From Philodulcilactobacillus myokonensis (GTDB lineage: Bacteria > Bacillota > Bacilli > Lactobacillales > Lactobacillaceae), in the NCBI RefSeq assembly GCF_027923585.1, contig NZ_BRPL01000002.1, positions 372,001-436,000 on the forward strand: a stretch of 64,000 nucleotides of DNA, given 5' to 3'. The notes under the pieces were generated by a model. The model was not told where the DNA came from, searched no databases, and was given only the letters and a program-made list of their open reading frames with translations. The position numbers were made by a program, and so were the translations under genes. Within the stretch, counting starts at the first letter, position 1. Each line of letters opens with the position of its first letter. Positions 34,334 to 42,824 of this stretch are shown here, piece after piece.

Positions 34334-34362
34334 ATCATAACTAAAACTAAAAAGCGTGGCAA
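34334..34362 (-). promoter_or_regulatory. promoter of the BcrA-like ABC operon
   Basis: Minus strand -35 TTGCCA (34357-34362), 17-base spacer, -10 TATGAT (34334-34339), about 40 bases before the ATPase start. Confidence 0.65.
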
Positions 34363-34488
34363 ATTTAGTTTTTATTTTGAAATCTTTTTTAACATTTTTG
34401 TAACATTCTGATAATCGCCATGTAAGATTTAAGGAGTAATATTAATAATATAATATGGATTGAAATTAATCGGAGGGTAATTATTTTT

Positions 34489-34905
34489 ATGAAATTAAGA
34501 AAAGCATTTGTGATGACATTTGGAATTATATTGGCATTGGGGATTGGAATGATTGCTAATAACCATGTTCAAGCAAGTGCAAGCACTAAAAATATTACCA
34601 TTAAACATTCTAGACATTTCGTTATTAATAAAAAGAATAAACACTTCTTACATAGTCATGATGCTGATGCTTCATTATCTAAGAATGATCGTTCAGCTAA
34701 GAAATGGATTGCATGGAACGAATCAAAAGATCACTATCGTGCCCATAATGGGATTTATTACGGTAAGTATCAATTAGGAATCAGTTTACTACATGGTGAT
34801 TATTCTCCTGATAACCAAGAAGCATGTGCTAATAAATACGTTAAATCACGTTATGGCACTTGGAGTAATGCCAAACGTCATTGGTTAAGATATAATTGGT
34901 ATTAA
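34489..34905 (+). CDS. short Apf-like secreted wall protein
   Basis: 138 residues. A signal peptide (hydrophobic about 6-26, cleavage near VQASA) and a basic His/Lys-rich linker come before a C-terminal domain of about 70 residues: AKKWIAWNESKDHYRAHNG, then YYGKYQLG, DYSPDNQE and WLRYNWY at the very end. That domain matches the C-terminus of lactobacillus aggregation-promoting factors, which resembles a lytic-transglycosylase fold with Glu in NESKD as the likely catalytic residue. Usual Apf proteins also carry a LysM domain or long Ala/Gln-rich region; this one has none. Ribosome site CGGAGGG. Confidence 0.83.
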   Translation: MKLRKAFVMTFGIILALGIGMIANNHVQASASTKNITIKHSRHFVINKKNKHFLHSHDADASLSKNDRSAKKWIAWNESKDHYRAHNGIYYGKYQLGISLLHGDYSPDNQEACANKYVKSRYGTWSNAKRHWLRYNWY

Positions 34906-34918
34906 ATTTTAAATTACA

Positions 34919-34952
34919 AAAAAGCCCTGGATTTTATGATCCAGGGCTTTTT
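34919..34952 (+). terminator. terminator of Apf-like gene
   Basis: Perfect arms AAAAAGCCCTGGAT / ATCCAGGGCTTTTT with a six-base loop. Confidence 0.93.
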
Positions 34953-34986
34953 GATTAAATCTTTGTAATCTGTTTATGGTTGTGCT

Positions 34987-35053
34987 AACTTAAAATTGAT
35001 AAGTTGATTTATATGCCAATTGAGGCATTCTAATTGCTTCTTGATAAGCAATT
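34987..35053 (+). promoter_or_regulatory. three successive inverted repeats before the glucosidase gene
   Basis: AACTT/AAGTT (34987-35005), ATGCC/GGCAT (35013-35028) and AATTGCTT/AAGCAATT (35032-35053) follow one another in the 130-base leader. They could be operators or a structured mRNA leader. I find no clear promoter hexamers and no match to a riboswitch family known to me. Confidence 0.4.
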
Positions 35054-35080
35054 AATTCAATCGTAAACGAGGCGTGTTTA

Positions 35081-36754
35081 ATGAATAAACAATGGTTTAA
35101 AGACGTTGTTGTCTATCAAGTTTATCCCATGAGTTTTCAAGATAGTAATAATGATGGTATTGGTGATTTAAATGGAATTAAAGAACGCTTACCATACTTA
35201 CAAAAATTAGGCGTTGATGTGATTTGGTTAAACCCAATCTATGAATCACCCAATCAAGATAATGGTTACGATATTTCTAATTATGAAAAAATCCAACCTG
35301 TTTTTGGAACCATGGATGATTTCAATGATTTATTGGATGCCATTCATAAGCATGGCATGAAACTTTTGATGGATTTAGTTGTCAATCATACTTCCGATCA
35401 ACACCGTTGGTTTAAAGAAAGCAAAAAATCACGTCATAATAAATATGCTGATTTTTATATTTGGCGTGATCCAGTTGATGGACATGAACCTAATAATTGG
35501 GGTTCTAACTTTAGCGGATCGGCATGGACATACGTACCAGAAAGAAAGCAGTATTACCTTCATTCCTTTGCATCTGGTCAACCAGATTTAAACTGGGATA
35601 ATCCTGAAGTCCGCAAAAATGTTTATCAAATGATGCGTTTTTGGTTAGATAAGGGTGTTGATGGTTTCCGAATGGATGTTATCAATTACATTTCTAAACC
35701 CAAGGATCTATCAAGTGCGCCTGCTCCAAACGGTTCTAAATATGCACCCATTGAACCGATTGTAACCAATGGTCCCCATTTGAATGATTATATTCATGAA
35801 ATGAACCGTGAAGTTTTATCAAAGTATAATGTGATGACGGTTGGTGAAATGCCAAATACTAAGCCAGAAGATGCGGTTAAGTACGCTAATCTTGACGGAA
35901 AAGGATTGAACATGATTTTTCAATTTGAACATGTTAAGTTATCGGCTAATTCTAATAAACGTCTTGGTAAGTGGAGTGATAAAAAGATTCGCTTAACTGA
36001 ATTGAAAAAGGCACTATCACGATGGCAAAATGGATTAGATGGCAGAAGTTGGAATAGTTTATACTGGAACAATCATGATCAACCAAGGGCCGTTTCAAGA
36101 TTTGCGACCGATGATCCCAAGTACCGGATCCTAGCTGCTAAAATGTTGGGGACAACACTTCACATGATGCAAGGAACACCGTATGTTTATGAAGGTGAAG
36201 AACTTGGGATGACTAACAATCATTACCATGATATTCATCAGTATGAAGACGTTGAATCAATCAATGCTTACCATCAATTTAGCGATAAAGAAAAAATTGT
36301 TAAACCGAATACAATGCTTAACTATTTAGCAGACCGTTCAAGAGACAATTCTAGAACACCAATGCAATGGAATAATGATCAGAATGCTGGATTTTCTAAA
36401 GTCAAACCATGGTATCCAGTCAATCCTAATTATAAGTATATTAATGTGGATGTTGAAAAGGCTAATCCGTATTCAATTCTTCATTATTATCAACGATTGA
36501 TCAGGATTAGACATCACTTGGATTTAATTCGGTATGGGAACTACGAAGAATTAGATCCGGATGACGACCAAGCATTTTCTTACAAACGTCATTATGGCAA
36601 ACAGACTTTGCTAGTTATTAGTAACTTTACTGATAAAGTCATTGAACGTGACTATAAACAGGACCGTGCCAATGAATTATTAATCAGTAATTATCCTGAT
36701 GATAAGGGTCGGACCATTCGTCCGTATGAAACTAAGGTATATCTCTTCATTTAA
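35081..36754 (+). CDS. GH13 oligo-1,6-glucosidase (alpha-glucosidase)
   Basis: 557-residue cytosolic glycoside hydrolase, subfamily GH13_31 by its QPDLNW motif. Conserved regions: DLVVNHTS (98-105), GFRMDVIN with nucleophile Asp199, GEMPN with acid/base Glu256, and NNHDQPR with Asp333. The N-terminal DSNNDGIGDL loop binds calcium. Val200 after the nucleophile is the residue linked to alpha-1,6 specificity (maltases have Thr), so isomaltose, panose or dextran oligosaccharides are likelier substrates than maltose. No sugar transporter or regulator is adjacent. Single gene with terminator at 36777. Confidence 0.92.
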   Translation: MNKQWFKDVVVYQVYPMSFQDSNNDGIGDLNGIKERLPYLQKLGVDVIWLNPIYESPNQDNGYDISNYEKIQPVFGTMDDFNDLLDAIHKHGMKLLMDLVVNHTSDQHRWFKESKKSRHNKYADFYIWRDPVDGHEPNNWGSNFSGSAWTYVPERKQYYLHSFASGQPDLNWDNPEVRKNVYQMMRFWLDKGVDGFRMDVINYISKPKDLSSAPAPNGSKYAPIEPIVTNGPHLNDYIHEMNREVLSKYNVMTVGEMPNTKPEDAVKYANLDGKGLNMIFQFEHVKLSANSNKRLGKWSDKKIRLTELKKALSRWQNGLDGRSWNSLYWNNHDQPRAVSRFATDDPKYRILAAKMLGTTLHMMQGTPYVYEGEELGMTNNHYHDIHQYEDVESINAYHQFSDKEKIVKPNTMLNYLADRSRDNSRTPMQWNNDQNAGFSKVKPWYPVNPNYKYINVDVEKANPYSILHYYQRLIRIRHHLDLIRYGNYEELDPDDDQAFSYKRHYGKQTLLVISNFTDKVIERDYKQDRANELLISNYPDDKGRTIRPYETKVYLFI

Positions 36755-36776
36755 TTTTTAAAATTAAAAGAAAAAT

Positions 36777-36810
36777 AAAGCGGTGGCTAATCATTTAGTC
36801 ATCGCTTTTT
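36777..36810 (+). terminator. terminator of glucosidase gene
   Basis: AAAGCGGTGGCTAA and TTAGTCATCGCTTT pair (two G-U pairs in RNA), then TT. Confidence 0.8.
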
Positions 36811-36857
36811 GGGTGTAAAATATTAATCATACATTAATATAATTTAGGAGAATTTTT

Positions 36858-37493
36858 ATGATTTCCAAAAGAACTTATCAAATTTTAGATGAAATTTTTA
36901 GTGCCATCACGCATGGACTAGGTGCGTTTGCCGCCATTTTAGGCGCCATTTTTCTAATCGTTCATGGTGTTCATGAAGGTGGCTTTAGTCGAATTATCAG
37001 TTATTCAATCTATAGTGTAATTCTAGTGTTGTTTTATTTTGCTTCAACTTTATTTCACAGTCTATATTTCACGCCGGCTGAAAAAGTATTTCAAATTTTT
37101 GACCATTCATTTATTTATCTTTTGATTGCCGCAACTTATACCCCATACTGTTTAGTAACCATTAAAGGAACCCTTGGGATTACCATCCTATCGGTTATTT
37201 GGATCATGGCAATTTTAGGGGTGATTTATAAATGTCTTTGGATGGGTAAATTCAAGACATTATCAACCATTATTTACGTTGTCATGGGGTGGATGTGTGT
37301 ATTAGGATTAAAGCCATTGATTGTAGGATTAACTTGGCATGGATTTCTTTTACTATTGATCGGTGGCATTATTTTTACCGTTGGAGCTGTGATTTATAGT
37401 TTTAAACAAATTTGGTTCGGTCACGTCATTTGGCACATCTTTGTTCTTGCTGGAACCATTTTAATGTACTTCTCAATCTATTTTTATGTATAA
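36858..37493 (+). CDS. trhA: hemolysin III / TrhA family membrane protein
   Basis: 211 residues with seven spans, related to the PAQR superfamily. Family markers are ITHGLGAFAAILGAIFLI, FASTLFHSLYF (SxxxH), the Asp in FQIFDHSFIYLLIAATYTP, and GHVIWHIFVLAGTILMYFS (HxxxH), the last three forming the predicted metal site. Bacterial members influence membrane energetics and fluidity; true haemolytic activity is doubtful. ATG with AGGAG eight bases upstream; monocistronic. Confidence 0.9.
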   Translation: MISKRTYQILDEIFSAITHGLGAFAAILGAIFLIVHGVHEGGFSRIISYSIYSVILVLFYFASTLFHSLYFTPAEKVFQIFDHSFIYLLIAATYTPYCLVTIKGTLGITILSVIWIMAILGVIYKCLWMGKFKTLSTIIYVVMGWMCVLGLKPLIVGLTWHGFLLLLIGGIIFTVGAVIYSFKQIWFGHVIWHIFVLAGTILMYFSIYFYV

Positions 37494-37525
37494 AAAAAGA
37501 ATCTGTTTTTATTCAGATTCTTTTT
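37492..37525. terminator. bidirectional terminator
   Basis: Perfect arms AAAAAGAATCTG / CAGATTCTTTTT with an eight-base loop, between converging genes. Confidence 0.9.
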
Positions 37526-37528
37526 AAG

Positions 37529-37774
37529 TTAATTTAATTTTAAATGATGATTGATTTTGTGGTTTATTTTTAATTTAGCTTGAATTTCTTTTAGAAAAGC
37601 ATGGTTGAACCACCTGATTGGTAGATAAGTAAGCAAAAATAATAAAATAATCACGGCCAAACTACCTGCTTGACCCGGGATTAACTTAGAAATATACGCA
37701 AGTAACGTTGCCCCTAAACTAATCCAAACAATATACAATAGCCCCATTGAAAAATTCTTCATCATACTAATCAT
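37529..37774 (-). CDS. small membrane protein of unknown function
   Basis: 81 residues from ATG 37774, with two spans (GLLYIVWISLGATLLAYIS and AGSLAVIILLFLLTYLPI) and a basic C-terminal tail (AKLKINHKINHHLKLN). No family recognised. AGGAG is nine bases before ATG 37774; the earlier in-frame ATG at 37783 abuts the ribosome site. Alone and leftward, divergent from glycerate kinase. Confidence 0.6.
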   Translation of the reverse strand: MISMMKNFSMGLLYIVWISLGATLLAYISKLIPGQAGSLAVIILLFLLTYLPIRWFNHAFLKEIQAKLKINHKINHHLKLN

Positions 37775-37913
37775 GTGGTTCATCTCCTGTAAAATTTAAT
37801 CTGACTTCATTCTGGCACCCCCAAAATAAAAAGTCAATCTAAATTTGAAAATAATTATTAAATGTTCTATATAACATAATGAAATAATATATCAAGTGTG
37901 AAGGGATGATATA

Positions 37914-39074
37914 GTGAAAATTGTTTTAGCACCGGATTCATTTAAGCAGAGTATGACTTCTAAACAGGCAATTGATGCAATGGTTAGTGGAATTTCATCA
38001 ATCCTGCCAAAAGCAAATATAATTGGTGTTCCAATGGCGGATGGTGGTGAAGGAACCGTTGATTCTTTAGTTCATGCTACCCATGGTTATTTTGTTTCAA
38101 CCACGGTTTTGAATCCATTTAAGCAACCGGTGGACGCGCGTTATGGAATTTTGGGTGATTCAAATACCGCCGTGATCGAAATGTCAGCGGCAAGTGGAAT
38201 TCAATATACCTCTAAACATCACATGGCGCCAATGACTGGGACATCGTATGGAACTGGTCAATTAGTAGTTGATGCCTTGAACCGCCATGTTAAACAAATT
38301 ATGATCGGATTAGGCGGTAGTGCCACGACTGATGGTGGTGAAGGATTAGCAAGTGCTTTAGGCGTTCGGTTTTATGATTCAAATCATCATTTGATTAAAG
38401 CAGAGGGTGGTAAGGGGCTATCTCAAATTGAACAGATTGATTTGAGCCATCTTGATCAGCGTTTGAAAACAACTAAAATACTAATGGCTTCCGATGTTTC
38501 GAATCCATTGGTTGGTCCGAAGGGAGCTGCCCATGTTTTTGCACCTCAAAAGGGTGCTAATCATGAAATGGTGATCCAATTAGACCAGAATTTAAAACAC
38601 TATGGACAGATAATTCAAAAGGATTTAGGCAAAAATATTCTTGATGTTCATGGAGCCGGAGCTGCTGGCGGATTAGGTGCAGGATTGCTGGCGTTTACCA
38701 ATGCTAAAATACATCATGGAATTCAACTAGTAATCGCAACGACCCATTTAAAAGCAAAATTAAAAAATGCAGATATTGTGATTACCGGGGAAGGTAGTAT
38801 TGATGACCAAACGCAATACGGAAAGACGCCAATCGGGGTTGCTAAAACAGCTAAAGAAGTCGCACCCAATGCACTGGTAATTGCACTTGGCGGAAGGGTT
38901 AAGCTAAGTGATGATCATTTATATCAACTAGGGATCGATGCCATTTTGCCAATTGTTCCAGGTGCCATTAATTTGTCGGATGCAATGAAATCTGGACCAC
39001 AAAACATTAAACTGGTAGCCAATAATATTGCCAGAATCATAAAGCATAATCATTTACTATTTAATAGTAAGTAA
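37914..39074 (+). CDS. glxK: glycerate kinase (GlxK/GarK family)
   Basis: 386 residues. Opens with KIVLAPDSFKQSMTSKQAIDAM, the family's N-terminal signature, followed by MADGGEGTVDSL, GLGGSATTDGGEGLASALG (glycine-rich catalytic region), AGAAGGLGAGLLAF and VITGEGSIDDQTQYGKTPIGVA. It phosphorylates D-glycerate to 2-phosphoglycerate, feeding lower glycolysis. GTG start at 37914 with GAAGGGATG upstream. The gene is followed, 45 bases on, by the nitroreductase; no terminator is evident between them, so a shared transcript is possible. Confidence 0.93.
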   Translation: MKIVLAPDSFKQSMTSKQAIDAMVSGISSILPKANIIGVPMADGGEGTVDSLVHATHGYFVSTTVLNPFKQPVDARYGILGDSNTAVIEMSAASGIQYTSKHHMAPMTGTSYGTGQLVVDALNRHVKQIMIGLGGSATTDGGEGLASALGVRFYDSNHHLIKAEGGKGLSQIEQIDLSHLDQRLKTTKILMASDVSNPLVGPKGAAHVFAPQKGANHEMVIQLDQNLKHYGQIIQKDLGKNILDVHGAGAAGGLGAGLLAFTNAKIHHGIQLVIATTHLKAKLKNADIVITGEGSIDDQTQYGKTPIGVAKTAKEVAPNALVIALGGRVKLSDDHLYQLGIDAILPIVPGAINLSDAMKSGPQNIKLVANNIARIIKHNHLLFNSK

Positions 39075-39119
39075 GTATAATAAAATGTGTCGAATTAATT
39101 AAAAGAGGGATGATAGAAT

Positions 39120-39722
39120 ATGAAGAAAACATTATTAGATTTAGAAAAAAGGCGTCGTACTATTTATGGATTAGGCCGTCATCTTAATGTTGACCAAAAC
39201 CAATTAGCACAATTTATTTTTGACAGCATTAAATGGACACCATCACCATTTAATAACCAAACTACCAGAGCAGTCGTTTTATTTAACAAACAACACGAAA
39301 AATTATGGGATATTGTTGCTGATGTTCTTAAGAATAAAATCGGTGATGAACGATTTGAAAAGGGCACGAAAGCCAAAATTGATTCATTTAGAAATGCTTA
39401 TGGCAGTGTTCTATTCTTCACTGATACTAGTATCGTTGATGATTTCAAAAAGAAATTCCCATCATTTGCTGGTAACTTCAGAGACTGGTCAGAACAAGCT
39501 CAAGGAAATGCTCAGTATGCAGTTTGGACTGGCTTAGCTGAAAATGGAATTGGTGCTAACTTACAACATTATAATCCAATCATTGATGACAAAGTTGCTA
39601 AGGCTTTTGATATTCCAAGTAATTGGAATTTACGTGGTCAAATGAACTTTGGTTCCATTGAACAACCAGCTGGTGATAAATCATTTATGGATGATAGTAA
39701 ACGCTTTAAAGTCCTAAAATAA
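39120..39722 (+). CDS. nitroreductase family protein (Frm2/YdgI-like)
   Basis: 200-residue flavoenzyme of the nitroreductase fold, nearest the HBN1/Frm2-like group. RRRTIYGLGRHLN near the N-terminus is the FMN-phosphate-binding region, followed by SPFNNQTTRAVVLF (the SxxNxQ pocket). The middle AYGSVLFFTD and the FPSFAGNFRDWSEQAQGNAQYAVW helix suit the dimer. The substrate is unknown; relatives reduce nitroaromatics or act in lipid and redox stress. ATG with GAGGGATG upstream. Confidence 0.87.
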   Translation: MKKTLLDLEKRRRTIYGLGRHLNVDQNQLAQFIFDSIKWTPSPFNNQTTRAVVLFNKQHEKLWDIVADVLKNKIGDERFEKGTKAKIDSFRNAYGSVLFFTDTSIVDDFKKKFPSFAGNFRDWSEQAQGNAQYAVWTGLAENGIGANLQHYNPIIDDKVAKAFDIPSNWNLRGQMNFGSIEQPAGDKSFMDDSKRFKVLK

Positions 39723-39733
39723 ATTATATTTTA

Positions 39734-39779
39734 AATCAAAAAGGTTCATGGAATTTAATTTCCATGAACCTTTTTGATT
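39734..39779. terminator. bidirectional terminator
   Basis: Perfect 20-bp arms (39734-39753 and 39760-39779; AATCAAAAAGGTTCATGGAA and its complement) between converging genes. Confidence 0.93.
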
Positions 39780-39783
39780 CGAA

Positions 39784-41037
39784 TTATTTTTGATTCTGAT
39801 GATTCTCTTTATTCTGTTGCCTTTGATTATGTCTTCGTCGTCTTCTGACGTTATTTCTGGCTTTGTATTTAAGGTATCGAGTCCTGATTTTAATGATTTC
39901 ATTGTGATAACGTTCTGCCAGCCGCTTGGGTTTTTCAGGATAATTAATAATGTATAGTTTGCCATTAAGAAATTGCCCTAAATAAATTGATGCTAGTTCT
40001 GTATGATGCTGTTTAATCATATCTAGTAGCCATTCCTTGGGCTTTTTCATTCTAATTAATACGTCTGAATTGATATTACCATCAGTAATCACCGGATAAC
40101 TAATTGATTCCGTATTGTACTTTGTAATCGTTAATTGACCATTCTGTTCTAAAACGGCATTTTTGATTTCTTGATAACTACCAACATGTGACATCCTTAG
40201 TTTGAATGTTAAATCACTGGCGGACAATCCGTTCCTTAATGCGGTACTGACGTTGATTCGACCGTTATTGATGATTTGCTGTGGACTTCCAGTTAGTATT
40301 CGTTTAAACAGCGGATACTGATGAACTAATACCCGACTGCCAAAGATAATTAATGACCAGATTAATAGTACGATGAAGAACATTAGGATTGTAATGTCCT
40401 GATTGTAAATCATTCCACCAATAATTCCACCAAGAACGTAGTTTTGAAGTTGATCAATGGCATTCGACGGCGCCAAGTTTCCCTTTCCGGAGAGATTGAT
40501 TTGAAAAATCAACATAATAAAACCAATTAGTAATTTCAGACCAATTGCCCAGTATTCGTTCGATCCATTAAGAATGTTAAGGTCAAAACTATGTTGGTTG
40601 ACATAATTTACATTCGGATTGACCGGATTAGTCTTGCTCAAAGAATAATTATTCAAAGTACTGCTTAGATTAACCCGGTAGTATGTGCTTTTAACTTTGA
40701 TTGTCATTCCATCGGTCAGTGAAGTACTATCACTGTAAATTTGAGACGTTGGAACATGCCGATCCTTCGAAATTTGCTGAATAATTCTCGCCGTTTGAAT
40801 GTTTTGACCATCGTTAGTCCGCTGACTCAGAATTTTATTGAATTGAACACTAATGATTAAAACTGCCAGCATTGTTAAAATAATAAAAATATCCCTGAAT
40901 TTTAAATTATTTCGATCACGCATGTATTTGAAACCATAGACTAGAATGGTTACACCGATAATAATGCCAATTATTAAACCGGTGTAACTTAGAATTCCAT
41001 TATTTCCTGTTAAGTATGAATAAGAGTATAAAGTCAT
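39784..41037 (-). CDS. DUF3290-DUF421 fusion membrane protein
   Basis: 417 residues in one chain. About residues 1-145 look like DUF3290: TLYSYSYLTGNN, one span, then the VPTSQIYSDSTSLTDGMTIKVKS block and YYRVN. About 155-400 are DUF421 (YetF-like): IGLKLLIGFIMLIFQINLSG, KGNLAPSNAIDQLQNYVLGG, IINNGRINVSTALRNGLSASDL and EQNGQLTI. In other lactobacilli these are, to my knowledge, two adjacent genes in this same order; here there is no stop between them. The tail is strongly basic (RRRRRH). ATG 41037 with GGTGG seven bases upstream. Function unknown; possibly envelope homeostasis. Confidence 0.82.
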   Translation of the reverse strand: MTLYSYSYLTGNNGILSYTGLIIGIIIGVTILVYGFKYMRDRNNLKFRDIFIILTMLAVLIISVQFNKILSQRTNDGQNIQTARIIQQISKDRHVPTSQIYSDSTSLTDGMTIKVKSTYYRVNLSSTLNNYSLSKTNPVNPNVNYVNQHSFDLNILNGSNEYWAIGLKLLIGFIMLIFQINLSGKGNLAPSNAIDQLQNYVLGGIIGGMIYNQDITILMFFIVLLIWSLIIFGSRVLVHQYPLFKRILTGSPQQIINNGRINVSTALRNGLSASDLTFKLRMSHVGSYQEIKNAVLEQNGQLTITKYNTESISYPVITDGNINSDVLIRMKKPKEWLLDMIKQHHTELASIYLGQFLNGKLYIINYPEKPKRLAERYHNEIIKIRTRYLKYKARNNVRRRRRHNQRQQNKENHQNQK

Positions 41038-41183
41038 TTCAAAACCACCATTATTTAGATTTAATATGTACATTTAATATTATAAATCATATTTGAAAAT
41101 TAATATAACAAAAATAAGTGAAATTGTATTAGATTTTAACTGAATTGAAACATTCCTGTATTCGAATAGTAGCATTCTTTCGC

Positions 41184-41189
41184 TATAAT
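41184..41189 (+). promoter_or_regulatory. -10 box of the NlpC/P60 gene
   Basis: TATAAT preceded by a weak TTCGAA at 17-base spacing; leaves a leader of about 60 bases before the NlpC/P60 start. Confidence 0.5.
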
Positions 41190-41252
41190 TGTTTTTGTTC
41201 AATTGATTACGAAATAAAAAATTAAAAATAATAAAAACAAATCAAGGAGAGA

Positions 41253-41744
41253 ATGCTTATTTTAATTTCAAAGAAAACAACTAAAAAGATGATTTTACTT
41301 ATTGCAGTGGCGTTAATGGCATTCGTACCATTTATTGCTAACACCCATGCGGCTAAAGCAAGTCAAAACAATGACCAAAGTGAAAAATTAATCCAAGTTG
41401 GTAAAAAAGAATTAGGAAAGCCATACCGCTGGGGTGCAACTGGTCCCCATTCATTTGATTGCTCTGGTTTTACTAAATTTGTATATAAACATTCAATTTC
41501 TAAAAACTTACCAAGAACCGCTCAAGCTCAATACAATAATTCTAAAAAGGTATCTTCAAATGATTTACAAAAGGGTGATTTAGTTTACTTTGGATCAAGT
41601 AAACATAGTATTTCACACGTTGGAATGTATATTGGGCATGGAAAAATGATTGATGCTCAAAACCGTGGCGTTGTAACTGAAAAAGTTCATGCACCATGGT
41701 GGCATTTAGTTTCTTGCTCCCGTCCAGCTAATTTAAATCATTAA
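41253..41744 (+). CDS. secreted NlpC/P60 endopeptidase
   Basis: 163 residues. Signal peptide: basic KKTTKK, hydrophobic MILLIAVALMAFVPFIA, cleavage near THAAKAS. The NlpC/P60 domain follows directly, with catalytic Cys in PHSFDCSGFTKFVY, His in HVGMYIGHG and the polar third residue region IDAQNRGV. It should cut gamma-D-Glu-diamino-acid bonds in peptidoglycan. There is no separate binding domain, so it is a minimal enzyme. ATG 41253 is only three bases from AAGGAG; an in-frame ATT at 41259 lies at nine bases. Confidence 0.9.
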   Translation: MLILISKKTTKKMILLIAVALMAFVPFIANTHAAKASQNNDQSEKLIQVGKKELGKPYRWGATGPHSFDCSGFTKFVYKHSISKNLPRTAQAQYNNSKKVSSNDLQKGDLVYFGSSKHSISHVGMYIGHGKMIDAQNRGVVTEKVHAPWWHLVSCSRPANLNH

Positions 41745-41763
41745 TTTAAAATTAAAGCAAATT

Positions 41764-41798
41764 AAAGATCGACAACTTAAAAATGTCGATCTTTTTTT
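41764..41798 (+). terminator. terminator of NlpC/P60 gene
   Basis: Perfect arms AAAGATCGACA / TGTCGATCTTT with a run of seven T. Confidence 0.92.
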
Positions 41799-41843
41799 GT
41801 GTTAAAATTAAAATCATGAACTAATAATTGAGTGGGAAGATAT

Positions 41844-42362
41844 ATGATAAAAAAACTTTACTGGAATTTTGTTACTTATGATAATCAAAAAATCTTTTTT
41901 ACCGTTTCAAACCATGGAATTAACTTTGTTGCTAGTCCCAAGGGACAAATTTCTGAAATTTATGATTTATATCCAAAGTGCAAATTCCAATTTGAATATA
42001 AAAAAGATCGCACCAATCAGTATGAAGAAGAATTAGAAGAATATCTTAATACGGAGCGGACTAATTTCAATTTATCCATGGATTTATCAGATGCGGGTGA
42101 CTCATTTCAACACCTTGTCTGGCAAAAAATTATGCAAATCCCTTATGGCGAGGTCAGAACCTACCATGACCTTGAAATGCAATTGGGAATTAATGATCGA
42201 AAAAGATTGGTTAAAGCGATTAATGCTAATCCACTATTGATTGTCATTCCAGACCACCGGGTGATTGAAACAAAGGATCAACTTGGTGATTATCGTGGTG
42301 GGTTAGCGATGAAGAGCCAACTGCTGGAAATGGAAGCTATCAATGGAATCAATAATATCTAA
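41844..42362 (+). CDS. alkyltransferase-like (Ogt-fold) protein lacking the active Cys
   Basis: 172 residues, with the C-terminal half typical of O6-alkylguanine-DNA alkyltransferases: FQHLVWQKIMQIPYGEVRTY, the helix with the flipping Arg (RKRLVKAINANP), and YRGGLAMKSQLLEME. The active-site motif, normally PCHRVI, reads PDHRVI with Asp137 (codon 42252-42254). Without the Cys it cannot accept an alkyl group, so it is probably a DNA-lesion-binding protein like the ATL family, in which Cys is usually Trp. The N-terminal 80 residues resemble the Ada/Ogt N-domain loosely. ATG 41844 follows GTGGGAAG. Its stop overlaps the opposite gene by four bases. Confidence 0.85.
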   Translation: MIKKLYWNFVTYDNQKIFFTVSNHGINFVASPKGQISEIYDLYPKCKFQFEYKKDRTNQYEEELEEYLNTERTNFNLSMDLSDAGDSFQHLVWQKIMQIPYGEVRTYHDLEMQLGINDRKRLVKAINANPLLIVIPDHRVIETKDQLGDYRGGLAMKSQLLEMEAINGINNI

Positions 42363-42664
42363 TAGCTGCTATTGTTCTTTTTAGGTTTAACCCAAATAAA
42401 AAGAAATAGTAGAACAACAATAATTAACCAGATCACAATGATCATCAATAGGAAATGAAATAAAGATGAGAAGTTAGTGATCATATTTTTAACGTATTTG
42501 ATGGTACTAACTGCTTCTTTACGTTCATATGCCCATTGAAATGGTATTTCAGCCAAATTAAAAATGATGGCCACCGCCATCCAATAGGAAGCATCAAAGA
42601 AGGATAATTTAATATAATAAACTAGTCTTTTCCTGGTAAGTTTAATTCGTTTTTTGTTTGCCAA
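42359..42664 (-). CDS. small membrane protein of unknown function
   Basis: 101 residues with a basic N-terminus (KKRIKLTRKR) and two or three spans (DASYWMAVAIIFNLAEI and FLLMIIVIWLIIVVLLFLFI). TTG start at 42664 with GAGGGGG five bases upstream. It converges with the alkyltransferase-like gene, overlapping by four bases with no terminator between. Family not recognised. Confidence 0.6.
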   Translation of the reverse strand: MANKKRIKLTRKRLVYYIKLSFFDASYWMAVAIIFNLAEIPFQWAYERKEAVSTIKYVKNMITNFSSLFHFLLMIIVIWLIIVVLLFLFIWVKPKKNNSSY

Positions 42665-42824
42665 ATTATCCCCCTCTTTAAAATAACAGTTTAATTTTAT
42701 TTTAACACCTTATATTGCATGTTCGAAAATCCTCGGACCATTTTGTTTTCAAATCATGTTTTAAGTGTGTTAGTATTTTTAAATAGATTAGTGAAAAAAT
42801 ATGATTAGAAAAGGAGTTAAATCT

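Noticed and set aside
34395-34430. WalR-like TGTAAC...TGTAAG pair upstream of the Apf-like gene
   Set aside because: The two half-sites are 16 bases apart instead of five; not a valid WalR box without other support.
34980-35080. Riboswitch before the GH13 gene
   Set aside because: Several dyads are present but no recognisable aptamer core and no terminator or ribosome-site switch; kept only as a low-interest leader finding.
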